A stretch of DNA of 64,000 nt from assembly GCF_020520425.1 (NCBI RefSeq), contig NC_079492.1, positions 72,035,671 to 72,099,670 on the forward strand. The letters run 5' to 3'. A program made the translations under genes and the position numbers. This document shows, piece after piece, positions 33,627 to 45,088 of the stretch. Source of the DNA: Spinacia oleracea (taxonomy: Eukaryota > Streptophyta > Magnoliopsida > Caryophyllales > Amaranthaceae). Numbering within the stretch: position 1 is the first letter of the stretch; the number at the start of each line of letters is the position of its first letter. A model generated the notes under the pieces. That model saw only the letters and a program-made list of their open reading frames with translations, was not told the origin of the DNA and searched no databases.

Positions 33627-36265
33627 ACAAGGGGTCGTCGAGGTATCATCCTGGACGTCCTGATCAGCTAGGGAGTTCACCTCCTCTTCCTTTACGTCCT
33701 CATCCACCCTGTCACTTAGAAACTCAGGAGGATCATGCCCGAGGCGTTGAGCGGCCAGGACAACTATCTGGTACGAAATCCGACGTCTGAACCAGGAAAA
33801 GTCTTTCCCTTCCATCGCCTGATCCCATGCTCGCCGAGCACCCTCCAGAATAACGTCCTCTCCAAGCTTGAAGGAACAGGCGGCCTCACCCCGAATAGCT
33901 TCAACCTCAGCTTGGGTGGCCTTGAGCTTCTTCTCCAAGGCCTCCACCTTGGTGGAGAAGGGAACCCGCTCCGAGACGACAGTATACCCAGTCCTAAGAA
34001 CAGTCAGCTTCTCCTCATGCTCCTTCAGCTTTTCTTCGTAATCCAAGGCGTCTGCCTCAGCCTTTTTAAGAGCATCAGCCTCAGACTTGATGACCACGTC
34101 CATCCCCTCATTAATCATTTTCGCCATGTTCTCGGCGTACTTTTCATGATTCTCGATTTGGTCCTTGTGATTCAACATCTCCTGGTGCATGTTGACACGG
34201 TATCGCCTACCCTCGGAAAATCGGATGAAAAGCTGTCAAAAACCAGAATAAACTTAAGTCAGTTCAAGCCTTGGAAAAGGAATAAAAAGAGTCAAATAAA
34301 GGACTAGTGGTGAACTCACGTCCAGTATGAGGGACTGCATGGCCCCAAAAAACCCGTCTTCAATCCCAGGAAGAGATTTCACATACTCCTTGGGGATAGT
34401 CGTGTAGACGGAAGAAAGGATTTTGTCCTTCTCCTCCGAGCTAAAACCACGAGATGGGGGAATCTGAGCCACCTCGGCCCGCTTCATCCTCTCAAAGTCG
34501 CCACCACCTGGGTCAACATATAAATACCAATCAGTAGCAAACTACAAAGTTAGCAAGCCGTCCCAATCATAACGAAGCTTACCCGCTGACGAAGCAGGTG
34601 GGGGCATCGACGTGTCCCCAGCCGAAGAAGGGTCCCTTGACTCCCTGCTCACCTTCTCCATAGGCAACGGGTCAACAGCACGGTCAGTAGCAAGGTCAAC
34701 ACCCACAACCGCTTCAGCAGAGGCCTCCTTGGCCACATAACCACCTTCATGTGCCACCCGGGGAGACTCCTCCTTGGCTACAGTAGTCGCAGAAAGATCT
34801 TCCACTCGTGGGGAAGAGACCCCCACACCCCCAGCAGGTGTAGCCGACGGCTCCGACCGAGGCGTCACCACAGCATCCGCGCTGCTCTTCTTCTTAAAGT
34901 AGGGACGTTTTTCTTTAGGGGCAGCTGACGAGGGAGCAGGACACTTCCTTGAAACCGACGTAGTGGGCCCCTAGAGACGAAGAAACCAAAGTCAGTATAA
35001 ACCCAAAAAACTTTAGAACATGCTCAAACAAATAGAAAGTACCTTAGGGAGGTCACTAGAGGCCGCCTCATCAGATCTTTCAGAGGATTCCTTCCTCTTA
35101 GCCTCTACGGCTTTGAGAACATCGTCCGTATACACCTGGGACAACCAATCAGGTATCTTCCCTAACCCTTTGTCTTCTGGGGACAAACGAGCCATAGCAG
35201 ATTCTGCACAATTCAAAGAGAGCAACGAAGAACAGAAAAACATTATCAACACTATTCACACAAAAGGGAAGACTACCTCTATGCAAATATGGACAAAGAC
35301 CAACGGCCGCCAGAAAGACCTTATTGGTAAACTGCCCTACATGGGGAAGCCAACTATTGGGAACCCAAGCATGGCCCTTGGCAGACAACCTATACATTTC
35401 TGCCTGGAATAAAGGCTTTACAAGCCTCCATTCCCTTGAAAGAAGGTGAGGGAGGGCGTCAGTCCTAGACAGAAAGCGTGGTCTGTAATTCCAGCGATTA
35501 AGACGCCTCGAGAGAGGAACGTCCTCCATTCGTATGATGGACCACTTAGTCCTCCACCACACCCAACTGGACGACTTACCTACTACCGTCTTATAGCCCC
35601 GTCGACTATAAAGGGTAAACCACCCCTGAGGAGAACGAGAAGATGGGGCGATGTATACGAGTCTAACAAAAGATGAAAAGGAAGGGACGACGTTGCTAAA
35701 CACACATTTGGCAATATAACCAAAAATATTTGCCCAAGAATTGGGAGTCAGCTAGGCCAGCCCTATGTCAAATCCATCCAAGACATCTAGAACAAAAGGG
35801 TGTAAAGGGAACCTAAGGCGTAATCGGAAAGCGGCCGTGTAGACAACAACCTCTCCCGAACAAAGACGGTCTACAGTACTATGAGAGCCTGGGCACTTAA
35901 AACTAATACCCCTAGGCAAGAGCAAGAAACGCTCAAAATCACGCCCCTGTTCCTTCAAATACCTAAGCCACTTCCTACTTGGAAATATATATGAGGGAAA
36001 TAACTCTACGTCTTCTTTCCCATGAACCATGGGAGGAGGATGCTTGGCAACTTCTTCGTCCAAAGAGCTAGAAAAATCATCCTCAAAATCCTCCCGTGGG
36101 ACAGATGGAGAGCCACACTTTTTTGCCTTCTTGGAGAACGGGCCGCCCTAGCACCCCCGTCTCCTGAATGACGTGAGGAACTAGCTCCTCTCCTAGTTCC
36201 ATAGGATGGGCTCGAAAAGGGAACCCGACTGTCCCTCTCTCGGGGTGCTTCCCATGCACCCACAT
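33627..36265 (-). pseudogene. Antisense multi-exon gene of the gypsy element (Transposase_28-like plus coiled coil)
   Basis: On the minus strand several blocks read as one protein. Block 1 (36063-35281): HPPPMVHGKEDVELFPSYIF, RFPLHPFVLDVLDGFDIGLA, a TAG at the next codon, then LTPNSWANIFGYIAKCVFSN, the WFTLYSRRGYKTVV region and HVGQFTNKVFLAAVGLCPYL. This resembles the domain named putative gypsy-type transposon protein (Transposase_28), whose role is unknown. Block 2 (35210-35044): ARLSPEDKGLGKIPDWLSQV. Block 3 (34970-34580) is low-complexity, rich in A, V, S, P and E. Block 4 (34505-34321): KRAEVAQIPPSRGFSSEEKD. Block 5 (34240-33627): a coiled coil (YAENMAKMINEGMDVVIKSE and on) with an acidic tail. 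Plausible GT-AG introns separate the blocks. The in-frame TAG replaces a likely CAG, so at least this copy is damaged. Exon borders are approximate. Confidence 0.65.
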
Positions 36266-36750
36266 TGGTCGTCTACTTAATACGTGCCATGCCGCCCTGC
36301 ATAAGGAACAAGACGTCCGACTTTAACAAAGTAAACAAGAAGTGATAGCGTCGTCCAAATACAAGAGGAACTCGCCAAGTGACAAGACGTCTCCCCAAGA
36401 AATAGAAGCACCAAAAAGAACTTTAATAAAGACAAGTGAAGAAACCAAAAAATAATAGGAACATGTACCAGTAAGCGATCAAACTGCTGAACTCTCAGTC
36501 AAAATCGTCCAAACTCCAAGAACAAAGGATGAAGAACCAAATAATACAAGAACACCCGAGGCTATCACAGGAAGATTTTCAAAGGAAAAATCACGTTTTC
36601 TCTCTCTAAAAAAATTCTAAAATGACAAAAGAGAAATGAAAAGAAAATAAATCTTTATGGAGGTTTTAAAGGGAGGCTGAGACCCTGAAAGCAACCCCAC
36701 ATGGCACAGCTATGTCAAAAAGAATGCCCCACCAAGTGAAGGGCATCCTC
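36266..36750. other. Noncoding 3-prime zone of the gypsy element
   Basis: No coding content recognised. This would hold the promoter of the antisense gene on the minus strand. A-rich and T-C-rich runs lie at 36590-36660. Confidence 0.45.
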
Positions 36751-36763
36751 CTTGAGGGGCAAA

Positions 36764-37225
36764 TGATGTGGCCTAAACTAAAGTTCTCCCTAAGGGTGAC
36801 ACGTGGCCTTCTGATGATGAAATTGATACTTCAGAATGCCCCCATCAAAGGGAATAAAATAGCATCCCCAAAAACAGGCCCAACGCAGAAAGGCACACTA
36901 AGCCTATAAACTTCATCAAAAGGACACATGTCCCAATCACAGAGGTCATCCGATCACGCAGCTAGGGTTTTGGGATCAATTCCCAAGAAACCCTAGTCCT
37001 ATAAATAGTTCAGATCCCAAGGTAAACGGGGGCATTCAATTCATTCCCACCTACCTTAAACTATATTTGCTCTGCCTTCTCTCTACAAATTACTTCTCTT
37101 TCTAGCCAATACATACTTAGGCATCGGAGGGAATATTCTTACGGTAATATTCTTGTTTTGTAGATTGCAGGAAGATTGTGCTAGCGCATACTTGATACCT
37201 CCGAGGAACGCGTGACACGTCATCA
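36764..37225 (+). mobile_element. 3-prime LTR of the Tat-like gypsy element
   Basis: The LTR starts TGATGTGGCCTAAACTAAAG just after the purine tract CCTTGAGGGGCAAA and ends GACACGTCATCA, 462 bp, with perfect 5-bp inverted tips TGATG/CATCA. CCTATAAATAG at about 36999 is a good TATA box, so transcription would start around 37030. Confidence 0.75.
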
Positions 37226-37424
37226 CCACAAAAGATCCCACAACAATATTTAGGGATGAAAAATTATGTGCATATTTATAACTTCAAAATCTTTTCTTTT
37301 GTTTAAATAAATTTTGTTCAAATATAATCTAATTTTTTTAAAAAAAATTTAGTTCATTAATTATGGTTGAGGCTATGATTAGTGGTAACCAAGAGAATTC
37401 AAAAAGAAAAGTGAAAAAATTAAT
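37226..37424. other. AT-rich spacer
   Basis: No feature recognised; flanks the right end of the gypsy LTR. Confidence 0.4.
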
Positions 37425-37790
37425 ACTTTGGGAAGTACCGAATTACAACCCACGAGAAATTTTCTCACTTGAAAGAGTATTGGTGAACAAGAAGGTAAAC
37501 CCCTTGAGAAAGTACATAAAGTACATAGCACAATCTAGCTAATTTTATCTAATATGGAGTAAGAAACATCTTGGCCTTGCTAATGTACCTTCCTCAATTT
37601 TGAAAATATCGAATTACAATGCTTGGGGAGTACCGAATTACAACCCACAAGAAATTTGCTCACTCGAAAGAGTATTGGTGAACAAGAAGGTAGATCCCTT
37701 GAGAAAGTGAATAAAGCAAATAGCACAATCTAGCTAATTTTATCTAATATGGATTAAGAAGCATCTTGAAATTGCTAATGTTCCTGAATC
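37425..37790 (+). repeat. Tandem duplication of about 196 bp
   Basis: A unit starting CTTTGGGAAGTACCGAATTA at about 37424 recurs as CTTGGGGAGTACCGAATTAC at about 37621, and both run through AGTATTGGTGAACAAGAAGG and TAGCACAATCTAGCTAATTT. The copies differ at a modest number of sites. No protein frame runs through the unit. Confidence 0.85.
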
Positions 37791-37794
37791 TTTA

Positions 37795-38230
37795 AAATAC
37801 CTTAGAATCTAAAATATTTTGTGCCAAATATTCTATTCTTGATTACCAAACATTTTAAGTAATTAGTATTATCACATTAAAACCAAAAATTAAAGAGATG
37901 TAACATTTAAAATTGATAATTTATAAATATACAAAATAAAGTACAAACAACTAGGATACTTCATTTTGATCCATTTAGGATCATAACGTTAATGTTTCGA
38001 TATAGTGTTAACCAATAAACTCAATTATTCTTTTAGACTTATTCCTTCCAATGGGAAAGTGGTTAAATTAGGAGAGATATAGAGGGCATGAAATTTTATT
38101 CAAACACATAACTAAATTTATTAAATACCCGAGGTAACAATTTAGTAATAAATCTATTAAGTACTCAAATTGTGGTAATCAATATAATATGCAAAAGTGA
38201 CTAATTTGTTAACTATGAAATAACACTTTC
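37795..38230. other. AT-rich intergenic DNA
   Basis: No gene, RNA or paired termini recognised. Confidence 0.4.
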
Positions 38231-38925
38231 TGAAGGAAATATGTCCTTCACCTAAGGTGCATTAGTCCAATACCAAGGTTCAGATTAATTACGAACAATT
38301 AATTCAGTAGGATCAAGTGATCGGAACAACTAGCTGGAGCAATGCTTCCGATCAGTGAGTTCTAATCTATATTAGGCTCACAACTTACTCATGACTGAAC
38401 CTATAAGGTCACACCATTGGCATGTAACAGATCATCGGATTAAATGAATCGAATATTCATTTAATACCTTTTCAGGAAATTAGTTCGGAAAACATAATTA
38501 TACGATTAAAAATTGGATCGTGAAATCGTATATCGTATTGCTCATATTCATAAGCTAGGCGAGACGAATAATCGTAAAGTACGACATTGGATCGTCAAGT
38601 ACGAAACGATAAATAAATTGTCGAAGGATAATTTAATCGCAATACGAAAGCAACCCACGAGCCGGAGCGCACAAGCGCAAGGCCCATGGGCGCAGCGTGC
38701 ATGGCAATGCAGCGCTGGCCCATAGGCCTCGCTGCTGTGTGGCGCGTGCGGACAAAAGCACAAGGCAAGCCACAACAAATAGCTGCCCGTGGCCCAGCTA
38801 GCTGTGTGCGTGTGTAATGTCGTGGGCTTGTTGGCCGGCCAATGGCCTTAGGCCTTGGTCGGTTGGTTGCTTATTGTCTAGGTTATTTTAATAACCTAAG
38901 AACATGTTTTTCCAACATATAATTC
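38231..38925 (+). mobile_element. Truncated copia LTR (family B)
   Basis: It starts TGAAGGAAATATGTCCTTCA like the solo LTR at 18762 and stays alignable to it through the GATCAAGTGATCGGAACA block, the GC-rich centre (38650-38800) and TTGGCCGGCCAATGGCC. Homology ends at about 38925, where another LTR-like sequence begins. The last third of the LTR is absent. Confidence 0.85.
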
Positions 38926-40560
38926 TGTAATCCCCCGTAACTTTATAAATTTTATTAATTTAATGTATAGTTAATTATATTTAAATAGAATTTACGAATT
39001 TTAGAAATAAATATATAATTAACGTATATTTAATTTATTACATATTAAATATTTTAACGATTTATGAAATCAAAAATAATTTTAGAATTTTATGTTGAAA
39101 AGAATTTGAATTACGAAAACACGTTCGATTGAATTTGGAAAACAATCCTAACCAGTTTTGTATTCAAACAACCTAAATTCTAATCCTAGCCCAAGTTGAC
39201 AAAGCCCAAATAAATAAACCCAAAAATCTTCACCCTTGTTTAACTTCACGTGGAACACCAACTTCACGTGAAATAGAAAAAAAAAAAAAAAACTCTCAAA
39301 CCTGCTTCCCTCTTCACGACTTCCCCTCCTTGTTGCTACTGCTCCACCGCCAGCCAACCAGCCACGCCGGACCACTCGCCCATCGCCGCCGGTAACTCCT
39401 TCATCTTCCCCTTCTCTTTCGTCCTTCTCCTTCTCCTTTGGGTTCAGTTTCTTTTCTTCCCCTAATCGTTGTTGTTTGTTCAGCCACACACAACCACCGC
39501 GAGTTTTCCTCACCGCCAGCAGCCGCGGCGAACCTTGTCGTCGCTGGACCGCTGACCCTTTGCACGGTAGCTCCTCCTCCCCTTTCTTCTCACCTTCGTT
39601 CTTTCTCTTTCCGTTTCATTTCTTTTCATGGATGCTTAAGCCGTACCTTTGCTTGTTTTCCCAGCCACCACCACCTCGCTGCCGCCGTTTGCCGCCCAGC
39701 CACGCCCTTGTCGCCGGCAGTTTCCTCTCTCCTCTTTATTTTGGTTAATACGTTTAAAACCCTAAGCTAATTTAATGGTTTAATTGTATTTTATTAATTC
39801 AATTTATGTTTTTCTTGAGTTGAGTTTATGATTTTATGATTTATTTACGAATTTCAGATTTACATGTTTGCATAATGGAATTATTAATTTTCAGATTTCA
39901 TAAATTGTTTGAAACGAGAATTTGAATTATTTAAAGCATAAATTTTAAGGTTTTAATATTTTAAATTAAGGGTAGGATGATTATAAGTTATTAAATTATT
40001 ATTTTTTATGATTTTAGATATGTTTGATATATTTTGGAGTAGTTTGGAATTAATTTATATTGCTGGAAATTGTGTATGGGCATGTTTATTGGATTTGATA
40101 TTGGGGAATGTAGTAATCACTATGTTAGGAGGTTTATTAGTTAAGATTTCATAATCACTATGTTAGGAGGTTTAGTAGTTAAGATTTGATATTGGGGAAT
40201 GTTCTAATCATGTTTAGGAAGGGTTTGAAGCGTCTAATGTTGCTAAAAATTCAATGTAAATTGATATGAATCTATATTGGTTGTTTTTATGTGGAGAATT
40301 CTCCGTAGGCGACTTTTGAATTATTAAAGTGGCCTCTCAATTTGTTTACACAAGGTACATACATACCTGTGTGTTTGTGGATGTGTGTTATTGTTGAAAT
40401 CATGTTGAAATGTATTTATGAACTTGTTTATGTTGGAATTTCATGTTCAATGTCGTTGGATGAATGCGTTGAGCATATACTTTTATTATAAGAATTATAA
40501 CATGTTAGCATGGAAGTTTGATACAAGCATGTCAGTTGGGAACTTTATATTATTTTATGC
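38926..40560 (+). mobile_element. Probable long gypsy (chromovirus-type) LTR or LTR fragment
   Basis: The sequence begins TGTAATCCCCCGTAACTTTA exactly where the copia LTR stops; TGTAATACCCCGTA-like starts are common in LTRs of plant chromoviruses. It contains a C/T-rich and GC-rich stretch (39300-39730) with CCGCCG-type codon-like runs that could be the LTR leader, followed by an AT-rich intron-like part with a short internal duplication (AATCACTATGTTAGGAGGTT at 40113 and 40151). No partner LTR or coding region is visible, so the identity is inferred from the start motif and the junction. Confidence 0.4.
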
Positions 40561-42188
40561 AGCAATTAATCAAGGGCACCAATAATCTACCAATTATTCA
40601 GTCCTTATTAATTCTAATCAAGTTGTTTAACCTTAAAGGATTTGTAGACCTAATCAAGAGTTTATGACTAAAAATGCTCCCACTTAAACCAATAAATTCA
40701 TATGCTTTACTAATTTTAAACATAAAAATGTATTTATAGTCTAACCGGAAACATACAAATTTAATTAAAATTTAAAGCTCATATAAATTTATAATCGAAT
40801 CCATTAATTTAATTTATTTCAGTTGAATTAAACGAATTTAAATTAATTCAAGATTTAATTTTAGTAAAATAATTAGTATAAATAAAATTTATAATAATTA
40901 TAATATTCAAAATTAAAATCCGAGAAAACAATTTAAATTACAAATTTTAAAATTAATTAAAATCGTTTCCGAACTGAAAATTAAAATTAAATTCAAAGCG
41001 CATCAATCGGGTCAAGACGAGGCCATGAGCTTGCGCCCATGCCCCGTCGAGTCCACGAGGCAGCATCGCCCCTCACGAGTGATCGCACAGCAAGGCACGA
41101 GCAGCAGCCACGCGCAAACGCAGCAAGCCAAGCCACGCTTGCGTGCAGCATTGCTCGCTGGCTTCGTAGCGCAGCAGCTGCTTGGCGAGGCTGGGCGAGG
41201 CAGCGCTCGTGCTGCGAGGCACCCCTCGCTGCTCCCGCGCGCGCCTGCCATTACTCGCTCGCCTTGCTTCTTCGCCCATCCGCCCATGCATCGTCGCAGC
41301 ACTCGACGCAAGGCAGGGCCACTGCCTTGTGCTCGCGTGCCACTCGCCTTGCTCGCTGCATTCGTACCGCATGGGCGACGAGCTCCCTTGTTCGTCGTCG
41401 CATGCCCGAACTATACAACACCCCTTAAGGGTAACACGTAGAGTCCATTGCTTTGTGCGTGCAAGTTTTATTAGCGAATTGCTTAAAAATTAAAACTTTT
41501 ATTTCCAAAATTAATGACAAATTAATAAATCAAATTAATTTCATAATTTTAGGGCGAAAAATCGAAAATTTATTAATCAATTAACTTCCGATTAACATGG
41601 ATTCAAATCTAGGTCATAAAAATTTAAAATTGAACACAAATTAACAATTTTTGTGGTGGTTTTTAATCATTGGTACCTAATTAAATTATTAATTAATTAT
41701 GAAAATCAAATCAATTCTAAATTATTCGAATTTCAACAAATTAATCATAATTACAAATTAGGTTGTATAATTAACAAGGCTAGGCATTCAAACTTGTTAA
41801 ACATATACAGTAGGTCAATCAAAGATTCAAGATTTATCAACAAGAATCGCAAATATTTAATTTAACATCTTAAATTTACAAACTTTTGCGTTCGAAAAAC
41901 TAAAACCTCCGAAAAGTCATAGTTAAGCTTCGAATTTGGGAATTCTGGTTTTCGGCGAAAAATAACTATTTTTGTCAAAATATTAGAATGCCTTTAACAT
42001 GCGGAATTGACACATGAGTAACGAACATTCTGTCGAAAAACTGCGTACATATAATTAAATAAACGCAATTTGCAATTAATTAACAATTACGAAAATTAAT
42101 CACCCCTTTTAATTCTTGCAAATTTGTAATATTTAACCATGTTTATGCAATTTAGATTATGAAAATAATAAGAGGCTCATGATACCAC
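40561..42188 (-). mobile_element. Copia leader region in reverse orientation
   Basis: This is the reverse complement of the leader at 46465-48110 of the complete copia element. It starts next to the LTR with a primer-binding-site motif, passes the GC-rich block (41013-41450) and stops abruptly at GCAGCAATTAATCAAGGG (about 40561). Gag and pol of this copy are missing. The GC-rich block has long open frames on both strands made of A, R, S and P; these are composition artefacts. Confidence 0.85.
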
Positions 42189-43583
42189 TGTTAGGTTATG
42201 ATTCATATGACAAAACATAAATCATGCGGAAAAACCATAAAGCCAGGAAAGCATATTATTTACACATAATCATTTAGCATAGTTTAGATGCATACACTTT
42301 GTTGCGTGCCCTTCCTAGCTGCGCCCGAACCGAACAAGAACAAGTCTTTAGGACTCCAAGTGTCGTCCCTCCGTAGATAGTCCACAGCACGTCCGGATCC
42401 GCCTTAAGCTTGACCAACTAGAATCGCCCTTAAGGTAGCTTAGGAATTTCGGCTATTAGGTGCAAGTGTATGGCTGATTTTTCTTCAATATCTTACCTTT
42501 AGAATACTTCAATTGTCTCGATAAATTATGACCCTAGGCTCCTATTTATAGAGGTATGGAAAAGGAATTATAATCCTACTAGGATTTGGATTTATTAATT
42601 AGAATCCAACTTGAACTCTAAATAATAAACTTAATCTATTAGGATTAGGATTTAATCATATATCGAATCCTGATAGCTTTAGGATTCGTATAGCACGCAC
42701 ACGAGCATCGCACGAGCACTGCACGCTCGCGCAGGTCTTGCGGCCCACGCTGAGCGCACAGCGCTCGGCCCATGCTCGCTGCCTGTGTCCGCGCGCGCGC
42801 CCAAGGCCTTGGCTGGGCCTGGCCTTGCGCTGGGCCTGGTTGAGGCTTGGCGTGTTATGGTGATGCGTGTGGCTTGCTGGGCGATGGTCTGGCTTCGTGC
42901 TGGGCCTTCGTCTAGCGAGCCTCGTCCGATGCTAATTCGTACGATACGCTTCCGATTAAATTCTCGATTCCGGAATTCATTTCCGATACGAACAATATTT
43001 AATATTTCCGATTCCGGAATTAATTTCCGTTTCGAACCAATATTTAATATTTTCGTTTCCGGAATTATTTTCAGATTCCGATAACATTTCCGATTCTGAC
43101 AATATTTCCGTTTCCGGCAATATTTCCGATTCCGGTAATATTTCCATTTCCGATAATATTTTCCAAGACGTACCATGTTTCCGTTTCCGGCAACATCTAC
43201 GACTTGGATAATATTTATATTTCCGATACGATCCATATTTCCGTTTCCGGCAATATCATCGTTTCCGAAGTATTCATTTCTTGCTTTTGACGATCTCAGC
43301 TCCCACTGAAACCAAGATCCGTCGATTCCGAATATCCATAGATGGAGTATTTAAGGCCATTAAATACTTGATCCGTTTACGCACTATTTGTGTGACCCTA
43401 CGGGTTCAGTCAAGAGTAAGCTGTGGATTAATATCATTAATTCCACTTGAACTTAAGTGGCCTCTAGCTAGGCATTCAGCTCACATGATCTCACTGAATT
43501 ATTAACTTGTTAATTAATACTGAACCGCGTTTATTAGACTTAATATTATATGCATACTTGGACCAAGGGCACTATTTCCTTCA
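42189..43583 (-). mobile_element. Copia LTR (family A) in reverse orientation
   Basis: Read on the minus strand it starts TGAAGGAAATAGTGCCCTTG at 43583 and ends ATCATAACCTAACA at 42189, 1395 bp, then the tRNA-Met-type primer site. Its outer end abuts plus-strand protease sequence at 43584 with no spacer. AGTGCCC and ATATTAAGTC near the start group it with the LTR at 61576 rather than with those at 45089-59109. The U3 has the CGGAAACGGAAATATT array and a GC-rich block (42690-42920). Confidence 0.92.
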
Positions 43584-45088
43584 CTTGTTAATTCAACTTC
43601 TTGGGTATTAGATACTGGTTGTGGCTCACACTTATGTTCCAATTCACAGGGACTAAGAAGAAGTAGAAAGTTAAGCAAGGGTGAAGTCGACCTACGAGTG
43701 GGAAATGGAGCACGGATTGCTGCATTAGCTGTAGGAACTTATTATTTGTCGTTGCCCTCTGGGCTAGTTTTGGAACTGGAAGAATGTTTCCATGTTCCAA
43801 GTCTTACTAAAAACATCATTTCTGTTTTTTGCTTAGATGCTAAGGGATTTTCCTTTTTAATAAAAGACAATAGTTGTTCGTTTTATTTTAAAGAGATGTT
43901 TTATGGATCTGCTAGATTAGTAAATGGACTTTATTTATTAGATCACGACAAACAAGTTTATAACATAAATACCAAAAAGGCCAAAAAGGATGATTCAGAT
44001 CTCACCTATCTGTGGCATTGTCGATTAGGCCATATTAACTTGAAACGCATGGAAAGACTTCAAAAGGAAGGAATTCTAGAACCATTTGACTTAGAGGATT
44101 ATGGTAAGTGCGAATCATGTTTACTTGGCAAAATGACAAAGCAACCTTTCTCTAAAGTTGGAGAAAGAGCAACTGAACTATTGGGTTTAATCCATACAGA
44201 TGTATGTGGACCAATGAGTACAAGTGCTAGGGGTGGTTTCAGCTACTTTATCACTTTCACTGATGACTTCAGTAGATATGGTTATGTCTACCTAATGAAG
44301 CATAAGTCTGAATCCTTTGACAAATTCAAGGAATTTCAGAGTGAAGTAGAGAATCAATTAGGCAAGAAGATTAAGGCACTGCGGTCTGATAGAGGCGGTG
44401 AATATCTGAGCTATGAATTTGTCGACCATCTGAAAGAATGTGGAATTCTATTAGAATTGACTCCTCCTGGAACACCACAATGGAATGGTGTGTCGGAACA
44501 GAGGAACAGAACCTTGCTAGACATAGTTAGATCAATGATGGGTCAGGCCGAACTTCCAATAGAATTTTGGGGACATGCACTAAATACAGCTGCACTCACT
44601 ATAAATAGAGCTCCGTCTAAAGCTGTTGAAAAGACTCCATATGAGTTATGGTTTGGAAAGCCTCCAAAAGTGTCTTTTCTTAAGATTTGGGGATGTGAAG
44701 TATACGTCAAACGATTAATTTCAGACAAACTTCATCCAAAATCTGACAAATGTATCCTTGTGGGCTATCCAAAGGAAACAAAGGGGTATTACTTCTACAA
44801 TACATATGAGAACAAGGTGTTTGTTGCTCGAGATGGTATCTTTTTGGAAAAGGATCACATTTCCAAAATGACAAGTAGGAGAAAAGTAGACCTCGAAGAA
44901 ATTCTAGTCGAACAACAAACTCTAGAGAATGCTCAAGATGACATTCAGGATGAAACTCAGAGATCTTTAGAAGTATCTGGTGAGAATCATGGTCAATCTA
45001 GAGATGTAACCCCGCGTAGATCGCAGAGATATAGATCTCAACCGGAAAGGTACTTAGGTATTTTGACGAACGAGAGCTATGATGTTCT
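43584..45088 (+). pseudogene. Outer copia element: protease end to integrase, cut by insertion
   Basis: One open frame codes the aspartic protease active site (WVLDTGCGSH), GAG-pre-integrase (WHCRLGHINLKRMERLQKEG with CESCLLGK) and the integrase core: D of HTDVCGPM, D of LRSDRGGEYLS and E of PQWNGVSEQRNR. It is truncated at both ends. On the left an opposite-strand LTR starts at 43583. On the right, at NESYDVL, the complete copia element at 45089 has inserted. The frame runs by chance into the LTR and stops at 45158. The rest of this copy resumes at 55272 and again at 59110. Confidence 0.9.
45084..45088 (+). repeat. Target-site duplication GTTCT, left copy
   Basis: GTTCT precedes the LTR at 45089 and recurs right after the 3-prime LTR at 55272-55276; in the uninterrupted inner element the site reads GACGTTCTATTACTTG (about 51430). 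A third copy follows the LTR at 59110-59114. Confidence 0.92.

Larger units (their letters stand above)
31587..37225 (+). mobile_element. Ty3/gypsy element, Tat-like, missing its 5-prime LTR and most of pol
   Basis: From left to right: a gag-protease region (31587-33028), a short AACGGCC tandem repeat (33066-33150), a multi-exon gene on the opposite strand (36265-33627), a purine-rich tract (CCTTGAGGGGCAAA), and a 3-prime LTR (36764-37225). No reverse transcriptase, RNase H or integrase was found between protease and antisense gene. Extra genes in antisense near the 3-prime end are known for Tat/Retand-type gypsy elements in plants. The lineage name is an inference from layout. Confidence 0.75.

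Noticed and set aside
34254..34307. Plus-strand frame overlapping the antisense gypsy gene (33735-34307)
   Set aside because: It is the complement of the coiled-coil exon and lacks any domain; the minus-strand reading has clear exon structure.
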